A stretch of DNA of 64,000 nt from Tanytarsus gracilentus (taxonomy: Eukaryota; Arthropoda; Insecta; Diptera; Chironomidae). The position numbers and the translations under genes are program-made. A model generated the notes under the pieces. That model was not told the DNA's origin. It saw only the letters and a list, made by a program, of their open reading frames with translations, and did no database searches. The DNA is taken from contig JAXRKN010000040.1 in assembly GCA_038502055.1 (NCBI GenBank), forward strand, positions 6,038,501-6,102,500, in the 5' to 3' direction. This document shows, in pieces, positions 38,601 through 50,300 of the stretch (position 1 is its first letter; the number at the start of each line of letters is the position of its first letter).

Positions 38601-41600
38601 GCCATGCAAAATTATGATTATTACAAAAATAACCTTCAAGAAAATTTTAGTTCCCTAAAGACATCAAAATTTTGATCCTCAGTGAAGGAATGACAGAAGG
38701 AGAGAAAGAGAGCACACTCACATTTCTACAACAGCCGCATCGTTTAAATGCCAGCTGTGTCGCTTATCCATTTTTTCAGGAGTTGAATTTTTGTTCTCGC
38801 ATGAATTGTTGCTCCTTGTGCCACGATGAATAAAACTATACCATTTTCTCGTTTTCTCTATCGAAATCTCTCGTGGTTTACGTGCGACCACGGCATTATC
38901 GATGACAATAATTCTCTTTGCACATTTTTCCACGCTTAATTCTTCCGCTTGCGGCTCACCATCACAATTTGTTTTTATATTCTCGCATTTTTCAATTAAT
39001 TCTTCGCCATTTAATGCTGGTATGGCTTTATCGGTCTCATCGACTGATGAATGCGGTTCTTCTTCTTTTGGCTGTTCAACACTACCGCCAGCATCAGAAA
39101 TCACGAGTTGTGTAACTTCTTCACCCATTTTTTTCTTCTTTCTTTATCACTTTTCTATTCTTATTTACTTTTACTCAGGTCTGGTTGAGTTTTTTTTATA
39201 GCATAATTCATCCATACGACGTGTTACTGCTTCACGTTTTTCATATATGAAAAAAATTCTTCTTTCATTACTGTAGATTTGCCTCACAGATTATTCTTCT
39301 TATTTCTTCTCTTTTTTTAAACGGTTTTATTTTTCTTGTGCTTAACCTGACTCTTTTCACATTTATTTCACTCGTTTATTAATATCGTAAAAATTTATTT
39401 CAATATCACATACTCTCATAGTAATAAAATAGCGGGCAGCACATTGGATCGATCTATACAAATAGTGGTAAAAACATTAAATTATATATAAAAATATTTT
39501 AAATTTTAATTCCCCTATAGAAAAATGTTTTCTTAATTTAAGTAAATTAGGAATTCTGGAATTTTAATGAATAATTTAAAATTGATGATTTTTTTTTTTT
39601 TTTATTTAAAAAAAAACTACAAATGATATTTGTTAATAATTTTTACATTGGTGAAAGTTGGAAATGTGAAATAATGAAACAAATAAGTTATAGTTGAAAT
39701 TTCATTGTAGAACTGAAGTATTGTAATTGGGAAATTAAGAAAGTGAGTTTTAAAAATGGATTGGGGTGTTGAAAAATTTAAGATCGATTTAATTTTGAAA
39801 TTAAAATAATTTAGAAAAGAAAGTAGTTATTTTTTGGTTTTTAATAGTTTTAGTTTAAACAATGTATAAAAAAATCCTAATTTTCCGATTGTTAAACGCA
39901 TGTGACTTTGACACTCGATAGCACCAAAGTCTTGTATCAAAAGTTTCATTTTCGGGTTGAAATATTGTAGACCAACACACAAAGATTAAATTTAACTAAA
40001 ATTTGATTCCAAATTAGCTATCACCTATTTTTACCACTATTTGTATGAGATCGATCCAATGTGGGCAGGTAATAATTAAAAAGTTAAAATCGCACGACAA
40101 CATTTTCTCGATTTAATTAATTTATTTTTTCCCGTTCAAGTTTAATCGAAATAATAATTTTTTGACCCGACCGCGATGTCAATTGGCGATGTAAATTCAA
40201 ATTCACTCACTCATAAAATAATTAATTGAAATTATCTTTTTTTAACTTCTAAAGGAAGAATAAATTTTTATTTCAACGCACTACAATGCTTCTGCGCCGA
40301 CAGCTCAACGTTAACTCAAGACAGTTTGAATTCAGCTGTTCTTCTTTCTCTCATTTTTTTCTCTCTCTTTTAATACATTTAACGTTTTTAGTTAATGACG
40401 TCATAATGCAAAGCATAAACTCGCATGTATAAGTGAGTTAAGGTGGTTTGTGTCATTGCTAAGTCACATAAAACTTTGTTGCGGTAGATCGTGGATGTGA
40501 AAGCTTTCAAAAAATATTTAAAATTTTCTCTTGAGCTTTTAACGTAAACTGCAAATTATGTTCGTTAAAGATTGCCATCATCATTTTAGGTATTTTCGAA
40601 AACAAAAGAGCTCTCTTGAGGGAAGATAAATTGACAGCAATAAAATCAACAAAACACCTTCTTGGTCACGTTCAGAACAGGTGTTTAAGACATGTTTGCA
40701 GAGGAATTAATTACAATCATAGCTGATGTATCCTCTCCTCAAAGCTCGGTAAATAATTTAGAGTTTTAATTAAGTATTCTGTGTGTTCATATTTAATGAT
40801 GTAGTGCAGTGTGTGTACTATCTGCTCGTGGTTATCTCTCAGCAAAAAAATTAAAATTAAACTCACCGGCGTCGCATAAAGGATCTGGGCAATGACCTGC
40901 TCTGTAGACGAGTAAAGAGCTGTCGACGTTTAATTGATATTCCACCACATGACGAAGAAAATGATGGAGTGAAAAATTTTCCTCGTGTGTAGTTTTGGGC
41001 ACTGAAAGGAGAATGTATGATAAGGGAAATTAAATTTATTTCAGACATGGATAAAATTTGCAACCAATTTAAAACTACATAGCTCTCCAAAATAATCTAA
41101 TAACGTAATGGTTGTCAAAACGAGATGATGTGAATAAAAAGTTGGTGAGAAGTTTCTTAATCAGATTTAATTTACTTTTTTGATTATTGAAATACTGGAA
41201 CTTCTAATAGTTGATAGTAATTTAATTAAATTATTAAATATTTATAACTCGATATGTTTAAAAATAAACGTTGCAAAAATTAAATCCTAATGAAAATTAA
41301 AATCATTTCACTCATTGATCACAAAGACAAAAATAGATAATTTAAATTCTTCTGACAATATTTACTTTCATCTTTCAAAGACGATTTAAATTCAACATAA
41401 AACGTAAATTTCTTAGAATTTCATACGCAAGTTCAAACTTTTTTTGCGAGGCAATATTTTCATAAAATATTATTTTTCCATTGAAAAATCCTCCAAATAT
41501 ATTTTCAGCCTCGATTTCCATCAACATAAATTTCAATTCACACAAAAAAATGTTTCAAAACCCACACGTGGGTGTTGCCGTGTAACCCACTTGTAACAGA

Positions 41601-42650
41601 TCAGTATTGGCTTCCCCTTCTGGCCTCCCCTTTTGGCTTCCCAAAATGGCTTCCCAAAATGGCTTCCCAAAATGGCTTCCTAAAAATGGCTTCCCAAAAT
41701 TGCTTCCCAAAATGGCTTCCCACTGTGTTTCGACTGTGTTTCATTTCCATTGTGTTTTATTTTCCATTTGTTTATTTTCCACTGTGTTCCATTTTCCATT
41801 GTGTCCATTTTCCATTGTTTTATTTTCCATTGTGTTATTTTCATTGTGTTTATTTATTTGTTTCATTTTCATGTGTTCCATTTTCATTGTGTTCTTTCCA
41901 TTGTGTTTCATTTTCTTGTGTTTATTTTATTGTGTTCATTTTTTTGTGTTCCATTTATTGTGTTCCATTTTATTGGTTTATTTTCCTTGTGTTCCATTTC
42001 CATTGTGTTCCATTTCCATTGTTCGTTTTCATTGTGTTCCATTTTCCATTGTGTCCATTTTCAGATCATGTAATCATTCCTGGGAATTAGAGTTCAATGA
42101 GGTACATGAAGCCATATTCTAAAAATGGAATTAGCATTCCTTGGACACCCTGGCGGGTGACGGTATTCTTAAAAATAATGCTAATAATCCGTGCAATTAC
42201 GAGTCAACGAGGTAATGAAGCATACTTTTAAAAATGAATTAGTGCATTCCTTGGACCTCCTGGCCGGCCGTACGGTATTCTTAAAAATATAATGTAATAA
42301 TTTGATGCAATTACGAGTTCAACGAGGTACATGAAGCATTTTAAAAAATGGACATTAGGGGCACTACTGGCCGGCGTGATGGAATTGGTGGCACTCTTGG
42401 ATGGCCATGATAGACATTCCTCAAATATCATCAATGCCTTTCGATTCCTGATGCAAATACGAGTTCAACGACATACATGAAGCCATATAACAGGAAATTT
42501 GTATGAAAAATGGCATTTAGGGCTGTCCATGGCACGACCTGTGGTCATGACCCTCATAATTCCTAAAATGGCCGAATCTAAATTCATAGACCTACCATTT
42601 GGCGAAAACTAGAAGTCTCTAGCTATCTCAGGAGCCGAGATCTCGATGGA

Positions 42651-42685
<35 letters not shown>

Positions 42686-45600
42686 GACGGAAATAGGCGC
42701 ATATAAGTGTTACACCACTTCGTGGGTTACACTAAAAATCTCAAGCTTCTTTTGCTAAATTTACTTTCGAAAATTTCCATAAGCATATGCGAAGATCAAA
42801 AGGAGCTACTGAATTTTTTTCACCCTTAAGGTCTTCATTTCCTACGTGATATTTTTCACTTTAAACTTGATGGAAATGTGTAAGCTGCCTTATGGGAACT
42901 TTTACAAAAAAAATGATAAAATCCTTTCAGAAAAAAAATTCCTTTGTTATTGAAAAGTTTCTTGTGGCTTTTTCATGTCCTTAATATTTATTGACAATGG
43001 TTTTCACTTAGAGACGGAAAAGATTTTTTCTTCTATTCATGCTCTTGAACATGCTCTCGGAATTACTTCTCTTTCGTTTAATCTTATTTACATACACACA
43101 CTTCACTAGCATTTTCCGAGAAAAACGAAAAACTTTTTTACGCTCTGAAAATGTTGATTTTCATTTCATTTACGCGTGAAATGACTTCAAGATGCTTATT
43201 TGTGTTTTCTTGCTCTCATCGTCTTGTTATAATGAGATGTGATACACGCTAAAATGATTTTCGTAATTGAATTTTTGCCTTCTTCTTTGAGCGTATTTTA
43301 CATGCTCTTGAATTTTCAACTTCAACACCTCCATTAAAGTTGAATCACTTTAGTCGGAAGGACTCACTTTATCATGGCTATGTCTTTAATGTACCTTGCT
43401 GTGAAAATACTTCAAATAACTTTTACTTCTTTGATATTAATTTTAGCATAACTCAAAAGTGTGGCAGCTGCCGGCAGTTTTAAGGTTTAATAATTTTCAT
43501 GTTGTCGATTTTATGAGCTTTAAATTTAAGCGAAAATTTAAATGCGTTGAATTAATTAGCACTTAATGATTTAAAATGCTTAAAATTTGACTTACTAAAA
43601 TTTTCCCAATTAACAAGGAAAATTTTCTAGCTTTTCGATCACTTTCAGCAAACATTAAAGACAACTCAAAAATTCTCTCGTTGAATTTTACATCAACCAC
43701 AAAAGCTCTCGTGTGGAAGCCATTATCACACCAAATTTTCACTCACATCATTGATTTTCATCGAAGTGCAAAAATACAAAATTTTCCAGGTACGAAAATT
43801 TTCCATCACATTGCACAAACAGACTTAAATTTGAGTATGATTAAAAATCAATTTAAGAGGCTTACCGAGGCTGCTGACTAGATGCGGCAAATTGTTGCTT
43901 CAGCTCACCGCCAATTTGAATTTTCTGCGTAAACTTTTTGTCACTCGAATCACTTCCACTGGTTTTATTGTGCTCGGGCACTCGACCACTTTTCGTGATG
44001 GGCATTTCACAATCACCAAGAAAAATAATCGAGCTATTGTTGGGCTTATTTATTAACGCACCATTTCCACTGAGGACGTTTCCATTAACTTTTATTGTCG
44101 TTCCAACGCTTCCGCTTCGAAAAGCATGTTGTCGCTGCTTTTGCATATTCACACTAATTTTCACATTATTGCCACTCGAATCACTATCATTATTGACACA
44201 GACTTTATTACAATTGGGATACTTTTTGCCACCACTCTTACTATTATTATTGTGTGGCCAAAATTCGCAGCTACTACTCGATGTAAAACTGTAAGGAATC
44301 GGAAATCATTAAATAAGATGTGTGAGGAAGTTCTCATTAGTGTGATGCTGTTTCTTGTGCGTTTAAAGAAGCTACATATTGTTATTTTTTTTTTAAAGTT
44401 ACAAAAATAATTTTTACATCAATTTTAGTTATTTCTTTTTTTGTTAGAAGGGCACTGGTGATGCATTAAGCGCTAGATGCATGCCAATTTCTATATGCGA
44501 GTGGAAAGTTAGTAAGTCAATTAAGGAAGGGAAGTGTGAGTGAATTTAACCTACAAAGTTCCTCAAAACTGTTTTTTTAGAAAATATTTTATCTCTTTTT
44601 TACTTTGGCTACAACCAGTGTGAGCTCTAAGTCTATATAGTAGAATTACTTAATACCTTCCAGAGGAAGCAGTTCCACTTGAACGATTCATCGAGTTGGC
44701 TTGTTGCTTTCGTTTTAGGCCAAAAAGATATTCCGAAACGAGACTTTTGTCCTTTAACACTTTTTTCACATTTCCATTAATTGAGTCATCCGAATCCGAG
44801 GGTGATCGATTTGGTGATCGATTGGGTGTGTTTGTAGTGCGGGGTTTAAGAAAATTGTTCGATCCACCTTGTGGCTTTTTATAATCACGATCTTTATCGC
44901 GACTTCTTCGTCCGCCTACCGGTGACCTTTCACGCGACAACGGCAGAGCCCTATTGAAGTTCATAATTGGACTTCGCATCATTGCGTTTCGATCATAAAT
45001 CACGTCGTGATCGTACAAACGACTACCATAATTTCTCGGACTATTTCGAAGGGATTTTGACGCTGAACTGTTATTCGTAGGCGGAACAAGCAAGACGCGA
45101 TCTTGACTGAATGCTCGGTTTCCGCTAAAGACGTTATTACGTGGATTTCCATTGCCACTGTTGCGAGTGACTTTAGTGTTGTAACAAAAATCATCATCAA
45201 ACGATTTACTTTTGCTGTCAGACTCAAATTCATAGTCAACATTCGACTTGCCATTGTAATCCAGCAAATCGAACGATTTAGTTTGAGTGCTACTCGGTAA
45301 TGAATTATCACTGTTACGCAACGATTGTGCAGTGTATTTTGACGGCATGTTCAGTGTTGTTTTACTTCGAGCATGCACATAATCGACTTTTTCACGATAC
45401 TTTTGATTAGATGCGGGTGCTTGAGGTGTCGATGCAACACTCTGCGGTGTTGCCGTGTTGCCAATGCGAACAACAAGTTTCTGAAGCATTGACGATCGAT
45501 TTGGTGAACGTTCCGAGAGTTGCAATGATCTGTGAATAAAATCTTTTTAAGTCATTCATTAATTTTTTTTATTAAATCTCTAACCTTGATCGTCTTATTC

Positions 45601-47389
45601 GATAATCACCGAAAGCTGTCTTGAATGGTGGTCGAGTTTGTCGCCTTGTTGAATTGTTATTTTCGGCGTCGCTTGAGCTTGAGGAGCTTCGCGATATTCG
45701 ACCATCTTCATAGCGTTTCAATTGACGTTCCAAGGTGCTATTTCGTGAACCTGAACTTTGGCGTGACATCAAAGATGTCTGAGATGTCGATGTCAATTTT
45801 GATCCTTTATAAATTAATTCAGGTGTAATTGGACGCTTATCGGGTGTTAGTGATCTCTGTCGTTTAGAATTGTTTCGATCAACAGTCAGCAAGTCATAAT
45901 CATCGAAACTTGTGTCGGGTGTCATTGATCGTGCTTTCTTGAATGTTGCTTGCTGCTGCTGTTGCTGATTAACTAATGTTTTAGTAACATTTCGATTGTT
46001 TTTCATTGGCTCATGATATGATGTTGGAGCGGCTGATTTGTAGCTCAATGCGAGAGATGACGATGGATCTTCTTCTTCTTCATCTTCATCATCGAGATCA
46101 TCATTCGAGAAATCTTTGAATTAAAATTAAATTATTAGTTTAAGACATTAATTACTAAAAAATGAGTCTTACCTGATCGTGCTCCACTATCACATGAATT
46201 TAATCGATTGTTAATAGCGGATGAACCTGTTTCAAGTGAATTTCTATATTTATTTTGCTGCATTCCAGTTCGCGGAAACTGCTGACGTCTGCCCTGCTCA
46301 TCGAGTGAATTTGGATTGTAATAGTTTGGATTGTTCATCTTGACTTTGTTACCGGGAATGACTTTGGGAAATATTGTGGCATTGGGATTAATAACAATTT
46401 CATTCGTTTCCTTTTTCGTCAAATAGTTTGGCGAGATTCCCGTGAGTTTCGCAAATGGCATCGACTGTCCATAGCGACTGAGAAGATTCTTATTTATCGG
46501 TTGCTTCTTTTCGAGTTCCCTCATTTGGAAGTCGAAGTCAAAACTTCTCGAAAAATTCTCACTATACTCGACACTCTTGCGATTGTCATATTCGAAGCTC
46601 CGCGAGAACACCATGCCTTTGCCAATTGCTGCCGGCGTGGGTGTCTTATTGTCACTGTCATCGGTCACCGAGAGTTGTATGCGCGTTCCATTCTTCATCT
46701 CGTAAATTTGATTGCGAATCTGATGATCTTGAAAGGCGGGTGGTGGACTGAGAATTGGAGTGGGTGGCGGCGGACCATCACGTGGCAAATTTGTCTTTAC
46801 CGGAAGATATGCGGGACGGTCTGATTGAGGGTCAATTTTCAATATCGTCACATTTTCATCTTTTGAGGTCGCTCCTAAAGGGCGTCTCGATTCACTCCGT
46901 GATATTAACTCTTCGATTTTAGAATTCGCTTTCTTAATTTTATTGATGTTCTCCTTACGTGCTTCGGCCTCTTTCTCAAGTCGTTGACTGCTTGTTGATA
47001 GCCAACCCGAGCGAGTAAGGAAAATTCCATCTTTTGGTTGTTGCTGTGACTGTTTGGCATTCTCGCCGAATAAATATGTGGGCTTCTTTTCAAAACTCGA
47101 ATTTCGATAATGCATTTTCTTAAAATATTCCTTTTCTGTAAGTTGCTTCCACTTTGACTGTATTTTTGCAGCCGTACTTGTGGGCAACAGATTATCCTTG
47201 GATAAGCTTTTTCCTCCTTTATTTAAATGCTTGCTGCTGCTGCTCTTTTTTGACGGTATATCAGGCAACGGTATGTTATTGAAATCGAGTTGCTCTTCAT
47301 TTGAAGGCTGTTGCTTTACTTGCTGTTTACTTTTCTTATCATTTTCCTTCCTCGAACTTTTTTCCTTTGAGCTCTTCTGATTATCTCGG
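12402..47389 (-). CDS. SH3-DH-PH Rho GEF (Asef/SPATA13/collybistin type), giant gene
   Basis: Long-form exons, in transcription order: 46173-47389, 45585-46113, 44657-45529, 43866-44288, 40867-41001, 22196-22247, 15208-15364, 14935-15040, 14704-14851, 13942-14645, 13614-13883, 12402-13557. All junctions are GT-AG with matching phases, giving at least 1,922 residues to a TGA stop. The 5' end is upstream of 47389. The C-terminal half has an SH3 domain (AEVLYRFDAGGPQELSLEKG, WWWGRI, GWFPKDFVKVI), a DH domain (VIKELLETEINYVKLLNSL, IFSNID-like MFSNIDQIYRFQQNFLEAL, LAPIQRICRYPLHLSEL) and a PH domain (TLFLFDRQLIYCKKDLLKR, YKGRIFLDN, GVNLKNALRMF), the order seen in collybistin and Asef, which are Cdc42/Rac GEFs. 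A Ser-rich basic tail follows. Drosophila GEFmeso is a likely counterpart, stated from memory. ATTAAA at 12370-12365 could end the transcript. Confidence 0.92.
15365..22195 (-). other. 6.8 kb intron of the Rho GEF gene
   Basis: AT-rich intron between the microexon and the PLQMRAVSS exon. No exon with good splice sites, RNA gene or transposon with clear ends was recognised. Short open frames at 15582-15854, 15965-16336 and 20032-20265 lack support. Confidence 0.6.
22196..22247 (-). CDS. 52-nt microexon shared by both Rho GEF N-termini
   Basis: Flanked by ttttctcttttcag and GTGAGT. It takes one base to finish the incoming codon and then reads NLSSDTNELSSMFPLHS before PLQMRAVSS in the next exon. 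Both candidate upstream exons (40867-41001, ending CG|, and 38722-39128, ending AT|) leave phase 2, so either can splice here. It is too short for ordinary ORF finders and was found by splice-phase reasoning. Confidence 0.85.
25549..26466. mobile_element. foldback element with 330-385-bp arms
   Basis: The left arm (25549-25880) and right arm (26082-26466) are near-perfect inverted repeats that start GTCACCGGACTTGCAG and face a spacer of about 200 bp. The outer halves are built from sub-repeats of AATCGGCCGATTAATCTG-like sequence rich in CGGCCG and TCTGCCGATTAATCGG; the inner halves are AT-rich. The left arm lacks about 55 bp present in the right one. No ORF is present, and no certain target duplication was found at the ends. 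The architecture is that of foldback transposons; relationship to a named family is not established. Confidence 0.85.
28455..28826 (-). CDS. nested single-exon hypothetical protein, 123 aa
   Basis: An intact frame from ATG (context AATATGG) to TAA on the same strand as the host gene, within its largest intron. The N-terminus is Cys-rich (SNKCCASCKNKC). The middle has ordinary globular composition (VEPNPHHRKAALSDLEMKV, SIDLIALEKANALRTGNIVL) and the C-terminus is acidic (EESEDDEVYSADDD). Internal donor-like GTGAGG sites leave phase 1, which does not fit the microexon (needs phase 2) or the following exon (phase 0), so it does not look like a third first exon of the GEF. I do not recognise the family. 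It might instead be the last exon of an unseen transcript. Confidence 0.5.
   Translation of the reverse strand: MEYILSNKCCASCKNKCVNVIEDVTRTPSMHVLVEPNPHHRKAALSDLEMKVSVWGDASPPTARQEPKYSIDLIALEKANALRTGNIVLAKALNNETIKSFGEESEDDEVYSADDDHQTTSSY
31909..31960. repeat. 8-bp microsatellite (TTACTTTC)n
   Basis: Six to seven consecutive TTACTTTC units, the last ones changed to TCACTTTC, inside element B1. It lies at the position equivalent to the CCGT or GACA microsatellite of family A. Confidence 0.9.
32133..32732. repeat. five tandem 120-bp units
   Basis: Copies of ATGGCTTCATG begin at 32133, 32253, 32373, 32493 and 32613, exactly 120 bp apart. Each unit carries GTTGAACTCGTCATTGCATC, GAATCGATTG, GGCCGGCCAGGAGTGCCAC and CCATTTTTCAG. 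The last unit decays toward the element's right end. Related units occur at 5110-5470, 42080-42480 and 55590-55760. Confidence 0.92.
38722..39128 (-). CDS. alternative first coding exon of the Rho GEF (short form)
   Basis: Starts at an ATG and reads MGEEVTQLVISDAGGSVEQP, then acidic sequence and a basic patch (ARKPREISIEKTRKWYSFIH), ending VVE plus AT|GTGAGT. The exon has 407 nt and leaves phase 2, fitting the 22196-22247 microexon. The short-form coding total is 407+52+157+106+148+704+270+1156 = 3,000 nt, or 999 aa and a stop, an exact multiple of three. It lies between the long-form exon at 40867 and the microexon, so it must be served by its own promoter, presumably just above 39.13 kb. 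No core promoter motif was identified. Confidence 0.85.
39440..40063. mobile_element. Transib-like MITE, 624 bp
   Basis: Terminal inverted repeats of about 35 bp begin CACATTGGATCGATCT and continue ATACAAATAGTGGTAAAAA, with one single-base indel between the two ends. It is flanked by a 5-bp direct repeat GGCAG at 39435-39439 and 40064-40068. CACNNTG-type ends with 5-bp GC-rich target duplications are the signature of Transib elements, the relatives of RAG1. The interior is AT-rich and non-coding. The assignment rests only on ends and target-site length. Confidence 0.7.
41544..42738 (+). mobile_element. HINE/DINE-1-like element, copy A2
   Basis: Lies in the GEF intron at 41002-43865. It opens AAAAAATGTTTCAAAACCCA and closes GTGGGTTACACTAAAAA. 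Subterminal repeats GTGTAACCCAC (41580-41590) and GTGGGTTACAC (42722-42732) are perfect, and a CCAC-TTC-GTGG hairpin lies just before the end. It shares both arrays of copy A1, but the 17-bp array (about 41700-42062) is shortened and riddled with one- to few-base deletions that open frames in all three plus phases. The segment 42380-42738 is by contrast almost identical to A1. Confidence 0.8.
43866..47389 (-). CDS. long-form N-terminal exons of the Rho GEF
   Basis: Four exons (46173-47389, 45585-46113, 44657-45529, 43866-44288) encode over 1,000 residues of mostly disordered sequence. It is rich in Ser, Asn, Arg and Lys, with polySer (KKSSSSKH), a Pro-rich stretch (DGPPPPTPILSPPPAF), a short charged helix (LEKEAEARKENINKIKKANS), repeated RSLTPD/RSMTPD sites resembling proline-directed phosphorylation sites, and an RS-like segment (GGRRSRDKDRDYKK). 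The 46173-47389 exon starts after tttcttttatcgacag with one base completing a codon, so at least one more coding exon lies upstream. It was not found in the window. Phases chain without error to 40867-41001. Confidence 0.88.
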
Positions 47390-50300
47390 CTGTCGATAAA
47401 AGAAAGATTGGAAAATAGTTAGTAAAAGTTATAATGAGATAAAATAATGAGCTTTCAAGTCAATATCTCATCTTCATAGAGTTGTTGTTGTTGTTTTTGA
47501 ACGTTTTTATAAAGCCATTATATTTTTTTTAATCGCTTGCTATGGTTTTATGGCTTTGTGGATGAATCTCACCATTTCACTATCAATTTCGGTCGTTAAA
47601 ACATTTCAAAGTTTTGCGAGGTCGTGTGAGGTTAAGATTAAGTCATTAAAGAGATTTTGAGGAAAACTTTATGAAGATTATTAAAAACGTTAAAATTTTG
47701 ATAAAAGCTGTAAAAGATAAACACTTTAAAAATGTTTTTTTCTCTCTAAAAATTTACCATAGTCGAATAAATTTCCATCTCACAAAACTGTCATACGAAA
47801 TATTTTGAAAGTTCTCAATCAAGAAAAGAATGAGAGGAAAATTCAATCCATCTTGAGATGAAAATTTTATTTGGGTAAAAATAAATGTTTCTCGCATTTA
47901 TTTACACAGAAAGAAATAACTTCTATCTTTCCAACCCAACAAAATTGACGAGGATTTGAAGGATCAATGCTAGAAATAATTCAAATAAATTTTGAACCCT
48001 TTCTTATAAACTTTTATTTAACTTCCTTTAAAAAAGTTTGTTTATAAAAATTCAGCATTGCGGAAATTAAAAGATTCCAAATCTCTTTTTCCACTATGAT
48101 ACTCTCAAAAATTGACTTCGCAATTTCTTCGAAGATAAAATTCCGAAAAATATGTCGCAAAAACTTTTTAGATACGAAAATTTTACAATCACGTTGGCGC
48201 AAAGTTGAGCATCAGGTGTCATTAAAGTTTTATTTCTTTTGTCGCTTTTCTGATCATTTCGATACGCACATTAATGAACGTGGCGCTTTTTACTACATCC
48301 TCAATTGAGAGATTTGGAAAAAGTTTATTTTCCGTTTTGTAAACTTGAAGGTCGGCAAAGATTTTAGGATGTTTAAAACTTTTTTTGTTCCATATTTCAA
48401 AAACTTTTATCTCGCCATAAATTCAGGATCGTTTTTTAAAAAATCTCTTTGAACTTGAGACTTCCGAACTCTTGAATCTATTTTAAATAAGGGTCTGCGG
48501 TTTGTGTGGGAGTTTACTAACTTTCCTAAGAAGCCTACTGCTAGAATTCTATCTCAAGAGAGTCAGAAAATAAAGTGGAAGTAATTGACTGCTGCCCACT
48601 CGCTAGACAACAAATTTTATTCATAGCAACTCATTTAGTTGCTGCCACATGGACAAAAGAAAATAACTAGGAAGTTTAATTATTTTAGTTATTCTTTCTC
48701 TGCATGCCAGTGCACGTAGGAGTTGAACACAAAACTTTTATAAGAGTTCCGCTAATGAAATTTTATAAACGAAAATTTTCTGCTCGTTTCCTATAAGGAC
48801 GAAAATTATGAGCGACAGAAAACTTTTGAAAAGTTTGAAAGCTTCTTCGTACTTTCTTGCTGTGGTTTTTTCGTTTTAATAAATTAGGTTGGAAGCTTAA
48901 TAAAATTTAATTAAATTAAGTCAATATAATTTTTTATTTAAAGTTAATTATCTTTCATAATAGATTTTTCAGCATTTATGAACGACGTGAAGAAAAAAGT
49001 TTAAAGTCACGACCGCCACTCTGAACAAAGCTTTCCTTTTGTTGTCTCTGCACTTAAAAGCATAAATTTCTTCTTACCCAACATTCCGCTCTATAAATGA
49101 AAAGAGCAAAATTATAATTGGAAAAAGGCAAAAGGACATGACTGTGAGCTGGTATGTGGTTTTGTTTACCAAGAAGCTTTCCAATGAAATTTATGACAAA
49201 GTAATATTATGTCATTTCACTGGAAGAACAGTGAAAATATTGAATTTATGTTCACAAGCATCATTTGTGTGCGTTACATGCGCGCCCGATTTTCACATCT
49301 CCATGTAATCTTGTAATATTCCAATTGTTAAACTTTATGAACATCGGTTGCTGCTCCGCTAATAATTTATGGCATTCTCTGCTGTTACTTGTGTATTTTT
49401 ATGTTATAAAATTTATTCTTTTCTCTCGCATTGCTCGACATCAGCATGCGATGAAAATTTTTTGTGCACTGGTTGAAGGTTGATGATGACGCCGAACCAA
49501 TTAATTGCGCATTTATTTGACACATAAATTAATTAATTGACATGCTCGAAAAATTCATAAATTTCGATGTCAATTTCAGCCACGTTAATATAATAAAATT
49601 TTAAGGAATTAAATTTATTCGTGAAACAACTGAATTACTTAAGAAATCTAAATTGAAATCATTTCGCTAATTCAATTCAAAGAGGAAATTCCCTTTTCAA
49701 CGCCTTCACAGCAGAAATGAGTTTACGAAAATTTGTATTCAAATTAATCTCATTGACTCAGTTACAACTTTAAAGCGCTACACTTGAACTTTTTTTGGCG
49801 TGAGAAAGCTGAAAAATTGTTTCCTTCGTAAATTATTCATTGTACTACTTTTCTTAAACTCTTGAATAATTTTGTTCTATTTATTTTCCAAATCTCGAAA
49901 TATCTAGAAAGTTTGTTTAACTCTAATGAAAATTTAATACTTTCAAATTTAAATTCATGATTGTAAATTTTTAAGAAAAATTTGAACGCAGGTGTCAGAG
50001 TTAGTTTTAATTCAAAGAGACTTGGATGAAAATGTTGCAAAGTTTAATGGAACTGATAAAATCAGTTTGCTTAAAAAGCTTCCACGATTCTTATAAAAGA
50101 CTTCAGCATGTATCAAATAATCACTTTGTGCGTGCGTAATGCATCAATCATCTGTTATTGCTACTTCTCTCATTGTGGCCAATTTTCGTGAGTTCATTGA
50201 ATGAAATTTCTTTCGATCAATTGCTAAATGCATGAGATTTCATCTTAATCGTGTTTATTTCGTTTATTTGCTGTAATTGAGACTCATGATGATCGTAATA

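Larger units (their letters stand above)
22248..38721 (-). other. 16.5 kb intron of the Rho GEF gene
   Basis: A large AT-rich intron that contains the foldback element at 25549-26466, the nested ORF at 28455-28826 and HINE-like copy B1 at 31711-32780, listed separately. The remainder shows only low-complexity sequence and short unsupported frames. Confidence 0.65.

Noticed and set aside
41572..42122. Plus-strand frames of 107-172 codons
   Set aside because: Degraded 17-bp array and neighbouring array of copy A2, not a gene.
44126..44410. Plus-strand frames antisense to GEF exons at 43.9-47.4 kb and 12.7-14.5 kb
   Set aside because: Shadows of the real minus-strand exons.
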